In this document: one piece after another, positions 53,032 to 60,342 of the stretch
Layout of the letters: each line of letters opens with the position of its first letter
Position numbering within the stretch: position 1 is the stretch's first letter
Origin: Agreia sp. Leaf210
GTDB taxonomy: Bacteria > Actinomycetota > Actinomycetes > Actinomycetales > Microbacteriaceae
NCBI RefSeq assembly: GCF_001421485.1
Contig: NZ_LMKK01000001.1
Span: 687,717 to 751,716, forward strand
DNA length: 64,000 bases
Direction: 5' to 3'
Program-made: the position numbers and the translations under genes
Notes under the pieces: model-generated
The model's database searches: none
What the model saw: only the letters and a program-made list of their open reading frames with translations
Told to the model about the DNA's origin: nothing

Positions 53032-53051
53032 GTCTCAGGGGTGGAGCTGCG

Positions 53052-54419
53052 TTACTTGACGGTGAAGCCCTGGGCCTTGGCGTAATCGGTCATCGTCTTC
53101 TGCAGATCATCGAGTGACTCCGATCCAGACTTGCTGCCGTCGATGATCGAGACCATCGACTTGGTCAGCTCCGAGTAGTAGTACGTCGTGAATGGGCTGT
53201 AGGTGTAGCCCTCGTACGCGTTCTCCGCCGGGATGTAGACGTCTTTGTTGGCCGTCTGGCCGTTGAAGAACTTGACGGGGGTGTCGGCGAATGCGTCAGA
53301 GGCGAGCATCTTCTGGTTGAGCGGGAAGATCGTCTGGGTGTCGACGCCGTCCTGCAGTTCCTCGTCGGATGCGTACAGCTCCTTGGCGACGGTCGCAGCG
53401 AGATCTTTGTCCTTGGCCTGCGTGGTGACCGCGAACGTCGATCCGCCCCAGTTCACGGAGACGGGATTCGCCGGGTCCCACTGGGGAAGCGGGGCCGCCT
53501 TCCAGTCGGCACCGTCTCCCTCGGTCGAGGCTCCGGCACCCGTCAGGTATCCGGGAGCCCACGCCGCCGAGACGTACGTGGCGTACGAGCCATTCGCCAG
53601 ACCGCCGATGTAGTCGGTGTTGAACTGGTCCTTCGTGTCGACGAGGCCCTTCTTCACGAGGTCCTGCCAGTAGTCGGCGACCTTCTTGCTGCCGTCGTCG
53701 TTCAGATCGATGCCGATCTTCTGGGGGTCGGCCGACTCGTAGTCCCAGGCCGTCTGACCGTTCTGCGTCATCAGAGCCGTGAACCAGGCGGGCACGTTGC
53801 TGCCGAAGTCACCCATGAACGGGCCACCCGCGTCTTTCAGCTGCTGCGCTGCAGCGGCGTATTCGTCCCACGTCGTGGGAACCGCGATGCCGTACTTGGT
53901 GAAGATATCGGCACGGTAGATCATGGCCATGGGGCCGCCGTCGACCGGAATGGCGTAGACCGAGTCGCCGCTCGAGACGTCCTTCCAGGCTCCGGCGCTG
54001 AAGTTGGCCTTCACATCGTCGGCGCCGTGCTCGCTCAGGTCGACGAGGGCATCCTGCAGGATGAAGCCGGGTACGACCTCGGCCTCGAGCATGACGACGT
54101 CGGGGGCACCCGTGCCGGCGGCGATCGCGGTGGAGAACTTGGCGTATTCATCGGCACCCTGGCCCGCATTCGACCAGCAGACCTGCACATCGTCGTGCGA
54201 CTTGTTGAACATGTCTACGACCGTGTTGATGTTCGGGTACCACGCCCAGACAGACACCTGGGGGGCGTCTTTGTTGACGATCGTGTTGCTGCACGAGCCC
54301 GCGTCCCCGCCGGCGGAGTCGGTGCTGCCTCCTCCCGCACTGACATCGGGCGAGCAGCCGGCGAGAGTGACCAGGAGAGCGCCAGCGCTCACCACGGCCA
54401 GAAGTGATTTGGTCTTCAC
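53052..54419 (-). CDS. extracellular sugar-binding lipoprotein of the arabinofuranoside ABC transporter
   Basis: A 455-residue CUT1-type binding protein. Signal peptide with lipobox LAGC, lipidation at Cys22; a Gly/Ser-rich linker follows. GTG 54419 is the start because the basic n-region KTK begins there and AAGGGA is upstream; the frame is open further but without a start signal. Middle segment ELYASDEELQDGV and the C-terminal DDLQKTMTDYAKAQG are typical of family 1 binding proteins. Substrate inferred as arabino-oligosaccharide from the abfA linkage. Confidence 0.93.
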   Translation of the reverse strand: MKTKSLLAVVSAGALLVTLAGCSPDVSAGGGSTDSAGGDAGSCSNTIVNKDAPQVSVWAWYPNINTVVDMFNKSHDDVQVCWSNAGQGADEYAKFSTAIAAGTGAPDVVMLEAEVVPGFILQDALVDLSEHGADDVKANFSAGAWKDVSSGDSVYAIPVDGGPMAMIYRADIFTKYGIAVPTTWDEYAAAAQQLKDAGGPFMGDFGSNVPAWFTALMTQNGQTAWDYESADPQKIGIDLNDDGSKKVADYWQDLVKKGLVDTKDQFNTDYIGGLANGSYATYVSAAWAPGYLTGAGASTEGDGADWKAAPLPQWDPANPVSVNWGGSTFAVTTQAKDKDLAATVAKELYASDEELQDGVDTQTIFPLNQKMLASDAFADTPVKFFNGQTANKDVYIPAENAYEGYTYSPFTTYYYSELTKSMVSIIDGSKSGSESLDDLQKTMTDYAKAQGFTVK

Positions 54420-54489
54420 TGTGAATGGTTCCCTTCGAAAGAAGAACCGCGACGATGCTGTCGCGAGTTCGGTGGGGTGCGTCGTCTCC

Positions 54490-54576
54490 CTAGCGCAGCG
54501 AAGCACGCGCTGAGGCAGGAGAGGGGTGGGAGTGTTCGGCGAGAGAGCCTGCCCACAGGGTGCGGCATGTGACCAT
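54490..54576 (-). CDS. putative 28-residue leader peptide of the arabinofuranoside operon
   Basis: ATG 54576 to TAG 54490-54492. A near-perfect AAGGAGGA (54584-54591) lies 7 bases before the ATG, stronger than the site of the following binding-protein gene. The peptide is Ser/Ala/Pro-rich with two His, one Cys, one Trp and no run of regulatory codons. It lies in the 250-base untranslated region between predicted promoter and the lipoprotein gene, so translation could control the downstream gene. No homologue is known to me. Confidence 0.4.
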   Translation of the reverse strand: MVTCRTLWAGSLAEHSHPSPASARASLR

Positions 54577-54640
54577 CAACGAATCCTCCTTGATTCGAGC
54601 AATCGATCATGGCGGGTGCCACCACATCGAATTTCTGTCA

Positions 54641-54670
54641 TTTACAACGTTGTAAAGTAAACGTTGTAAA
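54641..54670. promoter_or_regulatory. LacI operator plus half-site at the arabinofuranoside promoter
   Basis: TTTACAACGTTGTAAA (54641-54656) is a perfect 16-bp palindrome. A second, one-sided copy ACGTTGTAAA (54661-54670) lies 14 bp away. Together they cover the predicted transcription start (about 54668), so the adjacent LacI should block the operon. Confidence 0.75.
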
Positions 54671-54674
54671 AGTG

Positions 54675-54703
54675 ATTCTGCACTGCACTCGGATGGGTGT
54701 CAA
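54675..54703 (-). promoter_or_regulatory. promoter of the arabinofuranoside ABC/abfA operon
   Basis: Minus strand TTGACA (54698-54703), 17-bp spacer, CAGAAT (54675-54680). Start predicted near 54668. The whole gap 54420-54788 holds this promoter, the operators and the leader frame; no terminator for the LacI gene upstream was identified. Confidence 0.65.
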
Positions 54704-54788
54704 GAGCGGGATTCTGTGCGTCGCTCAATCGACACAGAACGCATCTATCGGGCGTCCCGGCGACGCGCACGTGGCACTCAGCGGCCTG

Positions 54789-55799
54789 TCAGTCGGCGCT
54801 CGACTCGCGTTGCACCACGCGGAACTCGGTCGCCAGATCCCGGGCGGGAGCATCCGAATCGGGATTCTCGATGCGCTCGAGCAGCAGAGCGACAGCGGTC
54901 TCGGCAATCTGATCCTTCGACGGATCGATCGTCGAGAGCGAAGGGATCGAGTATCGGGTCTCATCGATATCGTCGAAGCCGATCACGGCGACGTCGCCGG
55001 GAATCCGCAGGCCAGCCTCCTGCATCACGCGCATCGCACCCAGCGCCATGGAGTCGTTGAAGCCCACGAGGCCGTCGAAGACGACGCCCTCGGCGAGAAA
55101 GGCCCGCATAGCCTCGGCCCCGTCTTGACGGTGCCAACTGATGACCGGAATCACCAACGAGGGGTCGTACTCCACGCTGTGTTCCGCGAGGGCCTGCCTG
55201 TAGCCGTCGAGCCTGAGGCCGGCCGAGCCGACCACCTCGCCGGGATGCGCCCCGAGCGCGGCGACGCGTCGGCGCCCCAGAGACAGCAGGTGGTCGGTCG
55301 CCGCCCGGGAGCCCTCGATGTTCTGCATCGTCACGTGGTCTTTCGGACCATTGAAGATGCGGTCGCCGAGCAGCACCATCGGCATCGTGCCGTCGAGGTG
55401 ATGCGCGTCTTCTTCGCCGAGCGCGAGCACGCTGTACAGGATTCCGTCGACGAGCTGCATGCGCGGCCCGCGCAGGATCTCGAGCTCTTCCTTCTTGCCC
55501 CCCGGCATCTGCTCGATGATCACGGACAGGCCTTTGGCCCGCGCGGCCCTCATGACCGCATCGGCGAGCTCGGCGAAGTAGGCGTTGCGCAGGTCGGGGA
55601 TGAGCAGGCTGATCACTCCGGATCTGCCGGAGCGAAGGCTGCGCGCCGAGAGATTGGGCTGATAGCCGAGCTCGTCGATCGCCGCCTCGACCTTCGTTCT
55701 CGTGGCCGGCCGGATGTGCGGGTAGTCGTTGATGACGTTCGAGACGGTCTTGATCGACACACCCGCCAGTCGGGCTACGTCATGCAGGGTTATGGCCAC
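54789..55799 (-). CDS. LacI family regulator of the arabinofuranoside operon
   Basis: A 336-residue LacI/GalR repressor: helix-turn-helix ITLHDVARLAGVSIKTVSNV (about residues 3-22) and a sugar sensor domain. Clear paralogue of the regulator at 173-1231 over its whole length. GTG 55799 is leaderless: minus-strand TAGTCT (55806-55811) is 6 bases upstream and overlaps the operator-like CTACAACGTTGCAG (55809-55822). Predicted to repress itself and the operon at 54419 through ACAACGTTGT-type sites; inducer probably arabinose or an arabino-oligosaccharide. Confidence 0.94.
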   Translation of the reverse strand: MAITLHDVARLAGVSIKTVSNVINDYPHIRPATRTKVEAAIDELGYQPNLSARSLRSGRSGVISLLIPDLRNAYFAELADAVMRAARAKGLSVIIEQMPGGKKEELEILRGPRMQLVDGILYSVLALGEEDAHHLDGTMPMVLLGDRIFNGPKDHVTMQNIEGSRAATDHLLSLGRRRVAALGAHPGEVVGSAGLRLDGYRQALAEHSVEYDPSLVIPVISWHRQDGAEAMRAFLAEGVVFDGLVGFNDSMALGAMRVMQEAGLRIPGDVAVIGFDDIDETRYSIPSLSTIDPSKDQIAETAVALLLERIENPDSDAPARDLATEFRVVQRESSAD

Positions 55800-55805
55800 G
55801 GCTTG

Positions 55806-55822
55806 AGACTACAACGTTGCAG
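55806..55822 (-). promoter_or_regulatory. -10 and autoregulatory LacI operator
   Basis: TAGTCT (minus, 55806-55811) is the -10 of the leaderless LacI gene; CTACAACGTTGCAG (55809-55822), nearly palindromic, overlaps it and shares CAACGTTG with the operon operator at 54641. Confidence 0.6.
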
Positions 55823-55831
55823 AAACTCCCA

Positions 55832-56536
55832 CTATCGGCCACGGGCGAGCACGAAGCGGTGTCGCCGCTCGTTCTCTCGGAACAATCTGTTCGCCATGGG
55901 GGCCCACACGATCACGGCCACACCGACGCCGAGCAGCAGACCCCCGAAGGTGTCGCTCAGCCAGTGCGCGCCGAGATAGGTGCGGCTCAGGAGCATGAGG
56001 ATCACGTAGACGACGCCGGCGACCCAGATCCAGCTGCGGCGCAGGATGATCGCGAGAACCACGGCCATGGTCGTCGCATTGGCGACATGGCCGGATGGAA
56101 ATGAACCGAAGTCGGCGTGCACCAGGATCTCCTCGGGCCTGGCCCTGCCGAAGAGGCTCTTCAGCAGTTGGACGAGACCGGCGGACAGCACCGTGGCCGC
56201 CGTGAAATACAGCGCGGCCCAGAACCTGCGAAAGAGACAGAGCGCCGCGATGATGGCGATCGGAACGATGAACACGCCGATGACGCCGCCCCCGAGGTAG
56301 TTCATCGCCAGCGACGGGATCTCCCACACCGGCGAACGGTGCTCGAGGATCTCGTCCATCCACTCGGTGTCGAAGCCGAGGGGGTTGCCGGCGCCGCGCA
56401 GCATCACGAGCGCACCGATCAGCACCGCCACGACCAGAACGGCGAAGGCACTGACAAGTGGCCAGAACCTCTGCACCTTGCGGGTCTTCTGGTCGGTGCT
56501 CGGCTGCGCGCTCGCGCCGGGAGGGTCGTTCGTCAT
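55832..56536 (-). CDS. phosphatase PAP2 family protein
   Basis: A 234-residue inner-membrane lipid phosphatase with six helices. The three PAP2 motifs are intact: KSLFGRARP, PSGH (in FGSFPSGHVANAT) and SRTYLGAHWLSD. Likely substrates are undecaprenyl pyrophosphate or phosphatidic acid. Leaderless: minus-strand TACGGT (56543-56548) is 6 bases before the ATG. Confidence 0.93.
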   Translation of the reverse strand: MTNDPPGASAQPSTDQKTRKVQRFWPLVSAFAVLVVAVLIGALVMLRGAGNPLGFDTEWMDEILEHRSPVWEIPSLAMNYLGGGVIGVFIVPIAIIAALCLFRRFWAALYFTAATVLSAGLVQLLKSLFGRARPEEILVHADFGSFPSGHVANATTMAVVLAIILRRSWIWVAGVVYVILMLLSRTYLGAHWLSDTFGGLLLGVGVAVIVWAPMANRLFRENERRHRFVLARGR

Positions 56537-56542
56537 TCCCCG

Positions 56543-56548
56543 ACCGTA
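56543..56548 (-). promoter_or_regulatory. -10 element, leaderless PAP2 gene
   Basis: Minus strand TACGGT ends 6 bases before the ATG at 56536. Confidence 0.45.
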
Positions 56549-56588
56549 CCGGTTGCGTCGAAAACGCGCGCAGGGCTTGCGATCGACG

Positions 56589-57830
56589 TCAGCGCCCCAG
56601 CGCGGGCACTGTCGACGGACGCACGATCACCCAGAGCGACACCACGGCCACGGCCGCCGTGACCGCCATCACGGCTCCCATGGGTACGGCGCTGGTGATG
56701 CCGAGAAAGCCGACGATCGGAGAGATGAGCCCGGCGAGACCGAAGTTCACGGCGCCGAGGAGCGACGCCGCCGTGCCCGCTTCGTGACCGTGCCGGTCGA
56801 GTGCGAGAACCTGCACGCACGGGAAGCCGAAGCCGCACGACGCGATGAAGAACCAGAGCGGGATGAGGATTCCGATCAGCCCCGCGCCGGCCGAATCGAG
56901 GACCACGATGGCGATGGCGCAGAGCAGCATCATCGTGGTCGTGCCCGCCAGAATCCACTGTGGAGCCACGTACTTCGTGAGCCGCGCCGAGATCTGCGTG
57001 CCCGCAGCGATGCCGATCGAGTTGACCGCGAACAGCAGACCGTACTGCTGGGGATCGAGCTCGTAGACGAGCTGGAAGAGGAACGACGAGGCCGAGAGGT
57101 AGGTGAAGAGACCCGCGAACGTCATGCCGCCGATCAGCGCGACGCCGATGAAGATGCGGTCGGTGAGCACCGATCGATAGCGCTGGCGCAGGGTCGAGTG
57201 GCCGGCGTCGTGCGGGCGCTCCTTGGGCAGCGTCTCGACGATCCACAGCCAGACCGCGACCACGACGAGTACCCCGTAGATGGCGAGGGCCCAGAAGATT
57301 CCCCGCCAGTCGGTGAAGCGCAGCATCTGCGACCCGATGAGCGGAGCGAGCAGCGGCGCGAGGGTGGTGATGAGAGCCAGCCGCGACAGCATGCGCACCA
57401 GCGGGCGACCTCCGAACAGGTCGCGCACCATCGCCATCGCGACGACTCCGCCGGCCGCGGCGCCCGCACCCTGCAGAACACGGAAGATGCCGAGCGTCAC
57501 GATCTCCGGAGCAACCGCGGCCCCGACGCAGGCCGCGATGTGCAGCAGGGTCGCGACGATCAGGGGAATGCGTCGCCCGACCTTGTCGCTCCACGGGCCG
57601 ACGACGAGTTGACCGAGGGCGAATCCGATCGTGGTGCCGGTGAGCGTCAGTTGAATCGCACCCGCCGAGACCCCGAGGTCTTGCTCGAGAATGGGGAACG
57701 CCGGCAGGTAGAGGTCGATCGTCAGGGGGCCCAGCGCCGTGAGCCCGCCGAGCAGCAGAACGTAGACGAGGCGCTGGCGGCGCGACAGTGCATCGCCCGG
57801 GTGGACGACGGTGATGGAGTCGGTGGTCAC
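56589..57830 (-). CDS. multidrug efflux MFS transporter, Bcr/CflA type
   Basis: A 413-residue, 12-helix drug/H+ antiporter. Typical Bcr/CflA features are TIDLYLPAFPILEQDLGVS at helix 1, the motif A loop GPWSDKVGRRIPLIV, and RVLQGAGAAAGGVVAMAMVRD in helix 4. GTG start with AAGGAA upstream. Probably exports a drug or bicyclomycin-like compound or a metabolite; no regulator is adjacent. Confidence 0.94.
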   Translation of the reverse strand: MTTDSITVVHPGDALSRRQRLVYVLLLGGLTALGPLTIDLYLPAFPILEQDLGVSAGAIQLTLTGTTIGFALGQLVVGPWSDKVGRRIPLIVATLLHIAACVGAAVAPEIVTLGIFRVLQGAGAAAGGVVAMAMVRDLFGGRPLVRMLSRLALITTLAPLLAPLIGSQMLRFTDWRGIFWALAIYGVLVVVAVWLWIVETLPKERPHDAGHSTLRQRYRSVLTDRIFIGVALIGGMTFAGLFTYLSASSFLFQLVYELDPQQYGLLFAVNSIGIAAGTQISARLTKYVAPQWILAGTTTMMLLCAIAIVVLDSAGAGLIGILIPLWFFIASCGFGFPCVQVLALDRHGHEAGTAASLLGAVNFGLAGLISPIVGFLGITSAVPMGAVMAVTAAVAVVSLWVIVRPSTVPALGR

Positions 57831-57934
57831 AGGTTTCCTTGCGCACGTCGGTGCAGTGGACGAATGGCAACTACCTTACCGAATCGATTCGACTTCCGAT
57901 TCGGATTCTCTGCATCTCGTTCTGGGATGGCCCC

Positions 57935-59068
57935 TCAGCGGCCTTGGAAGCGCTCGGCCAGGGCGGCACTCGCGACCTCGGCCCACCGCTCCGCCTCCGC
58001 CTGCGCACTCTCGGCGGAGCCCGCGAGCGCGGCGAGCGACACTGCATCGACGAACTGCTCTGTCGACGCCGAGATGAGGCCGGCGATCAGGCTGACCTCC
58101 GTCGCACTCGGGGCGGCCGCGGCCAGTACGGCCGATACGACCTTGCCGGATGCCGACTGAGAATCGAAGCTGCCCTCGCCCGTGACGACGGCGTGGCATG
58201 ACGCGACCGCGGCGGCGAGCCCGCTCATCTCGGCTATTCCGGTCGAACCCGCAACGAGCGCCGCGCCCCACGCGAGAAGACCGAATCCCACTCCCCCTGC
58301 CGCTCCCGCACCCGGATGCGACGGGTCGACACCCGCACGCCCGGAACCGACCGCGTCTCGATCCAGAACTCGAGCGAACGTCGCCAGACCGCGCTCGAGC
58401 GTACGCGTCGACGTCTCGGTCGAGGCCCCCTTCTGCGGTCCGTATATCGCGGCCGCGCCGGTCGCGCCGAGCAGGGGGTTCGTCACGTCGCACAGCACCT
58501 CGACCCCGTCGGGCGGCAGAGGCCTCATCGACCGGAGGTCCGCCGAAGCCAGGTCGTGCAGCCCGCGGTTGCCCGCGCGCACGGGCCGACCCGCGGCATC
58601 CAGAAACCGGGCGCCGAGCGCGTCGAGAACCCCGGCTCCGCCATCGGTCGACGAGCTGCCGCCGATGGCGAGCACGAGCCTTCGCACCCCGTCATCGAGC
58701 GCGGCGACGATCGCCTGACCGAACCCGCGGGAATGGGCGTCGTCGGGGCGGAGCGCGCCCAGCAGCGTGAGCCCGCTGGTGCTCGCCAGCTCGACCACCC
58801 CCGTGCCGTCGGCGAGCAGAAGCCAACTCGCGTCGACGGCGAGGTCTCTGGGCCCCGCCACCCGCACGGGCATTCGAGTCGCCCCCGGCACCGCGGCCTC
58901 GACGGCGTCGAGCGTACCCTCGCCGCCGTCAGCCATCGGCTTCAGCACCAGCGTGTCGAGCGGGCGAACAGAGGCCCACCCTCGAGCCATCGCGGCTGCC
59001 GCTTGTCGCGCCGTCAGCGAGCCCTTGAAGGAGTCCGGTGCGAACACGATCGTCGACGGCGCGGTCAT
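57935..59068 (-). CDS. glycerate kinase
   Basis: A 377-residue type I (GckA/GlxK) kinase phosphorylating D-glycerate. Signature blocks: VFAPDSFKGSLTARQAAAAM near the N-terminus, PMADGGEGTLDAV, AIGGSSSTDGGAGVLDALGA and VVTGEGSFDSQSASGKV. ATG 59068 is preferred over GTG 59077 because TAACGT lies 7 bases upstream of the former (leaderless). Sits just after ROK1 (25 bp), linking it to the ROK-regulated sugar locus. Confidence 0.93.
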   Translation of the reverse strand: MTAPSTIVFAPDSFKGSLTARQAAAAMARGWASVRPLDTLVLKPMADGGEGTLDAVEAAVPGATRMPVRVAGPRDLAVDASWLLLADGTGVVELASTSGLTLLGALRPDDAHSRGFGQAIVAALDDGVRRLVLAIGGSSSTDGGAGVLDALGARFLDAAGRPVRAGNRGLHDLASADLRSMRPLPPDGVEVLCDVTNPLLGATGAAAIYGPQKGASTETSTRTLERGLATFARVLDRDAVGSGRAGVDPSHPGAGAAGGVGFGLLAWGAALVAGSTGIAEMSGLAAAVASCHAVVTGEGSFDSQSASGKVVSAVLAAAAPSATEVSLIAGLISASTEQFVDAVSLAALAGSAESAQAEAERWAEVASAALAERFQGR

Positions 59069-59075
59069 GATCGCC

Positions 59076-59081
59076 ACGTTA
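59076..59081 (-). promoter_or_regulatory. -10 element, leaderless glycerate kinase gene
   Basis: Minus strand TAACGT ends 7 bases before the ATG at 59068. Confidence 0.4.
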
Positions 59082-59093
59082 GTCGGTGAGCTG

Positions 59094-60290
59094 CTATCCG
59101 AGAGCCCCGGCGGGGTCGGCGAGCACGGGCGCGAAGGCGAGCTCGGCCGCTCCGACCATCAGAAGGCGGGTGCGCAGCTGGGCGCGCTCGAGCGTGACGC
59201 CGTCGCCGAGCGAGCCGAACGACGCCCGGCGGATCCCGGCTTGCAGTCGCTCGGGGTTCGCGGCGTACAGCGATCCCAGGAAGCCGCCGAGGATGATCGA
59301 CGACGGGTTGAAGATCGACACGAAGTTGCCCAACGCCGTGCCGAGCACGTCGAGCTGGCGGTCGATCTCGTGGCGCACGGTGTCGTCGGCGGCGGCCACG
59401 AGCATCCGGTCGAACTCGTCACCGTCGACCGGCGCGGTGCCGAGCACATCGAGGAGCCGGGCGAGGCTGACCTCTGTCTCGAGGCATCCGCTCTTTCCGC
59501 AGAAACAGGTGACCCCGTCACTGTTCACGAGCGTGTGGCCGAGCTCGCCGGCATAGCCTTGCGCGCCTCGCAAAGCGTTGCCCGCCACCAGCACGCTGCC
59601 GCCGATGCCCGACGTCGACCCGTTGAGGTAGACGATGTCCTCCACGCCGCGGCCCGCCCCGAACAAACTCTCAGCGACCAGTCCGAGCTGGGCGTCGTTC
59701 GCCGCGAAGGCCGGGATGCCCAGGGCCTCGGCGACCGGCTCCGCGAGGGGCTGGTCGTTCCAGAGCAGGTGCGGCGCGAGGGTGACGACACCGTCGGAGC
59801 TGCGCACCAGACCGGGCACCGCGATGCCCACGCCCACGATGACCTGGTCGTCGGCAAGGCCAGCGACGAGGCTCGAGACCTCTCGTCGCACGATCGCCAC
59901 CGTCTCGTCGATACCCGGCGCCCGCGTGGTCTCGTGGCGAACGCGGGCGAGCACCCGACCGCCCAATTGCACGAGGCCGATGGTGACGGCGTCGAGGTCG
60001 GGGTTGACCGCCACGGCGAGGAGGCGGTCGGTGAGGTGGACGAAGGGGCTGGGCCTGCCGACCGTGCCCGGGTCGGTCTGCTGCGTCTCGTAGACCAGCC
60101 CGAGGTCGCCGAGCTCGCCCACCAGCGCGGCGATCGTGGAGCGGTTCAGGCCCGTTGCGCGGGTGAGCTCGGCACGGGTGCGCGACCCGCTGTGGTGCAG
60201 CAGGGTCAGGACGGTCGAGAGATTGTGCCGCCGCGCCTGGTCATTGCTGTTGCCGACCCGGCTAAGCGGGGCGGGCTGCTCGACGCTCAC
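59094..60290 (-). CDS. ROK family transcriptional regulator 1
   Basis: A 398-residue NagC/XylR-type repressor. N-terminal winged helix (TRAELTRATGLNRSTIAALV) followed by a ROK sugar-kinase-like domain with the zinc motif CFCGKSGCLE and the GELGHT block. GTG start after GAGGGGGAG. Tandem paralogue of ROK2 (52-bp gap). Probably senses a monosaccharide imported by the adjacent ABC system; whether it binds the same operator as ROK2 is unknown. Confidence 0.92.
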   Translation of the reverse strand: MSVEQPAPLSRVGNSNDQARRHNLSTVLTLLHHSGSRTRAELTRATGLNRSTIAALVGELGDLGLVYETQQTDPGTVGRPSPFVHLTDRLLAVAVNPDLDAVTIGLVQLGGRVLARVRHETTRAPGIDETVAIVRREVSSLVAGLADDQVIVGVGIAVPGLVRSSDGVVTLAPHLLWNDQPLAEPVAEALGIPAFAANDAQLGLVAESLFGAGRGVEDIVYLNGSTSGIGGSVLVAGNALRGAQGYAGELGHTLVNSDGVTCFCGKSGCLETEVSLARLLDVLGTAPVDGDEFDRMLVAAADDTVRHEIDRQLDVLGTALGNFVSIFNPSSIILGGFLGSLYAANPERLQAGIRRASFGSLGDGVTLERAQLRTRLLMVGAAELAFAPVLADPAGALG

Positions 60291-60342
60291 GTGCTCCCCC
60301 TCGCCGACCGCGGCAGGGCGCTGCTGTCTCGTCTATTCTGAC

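Noticed and set aside
56367-58160. 597-codon plus-strand open frame antisense to PAP2, MFS and glycerate kinase genes
   Set aside because: Spans several genes on the opposite strand with charged low-complexity translation; a shadow.
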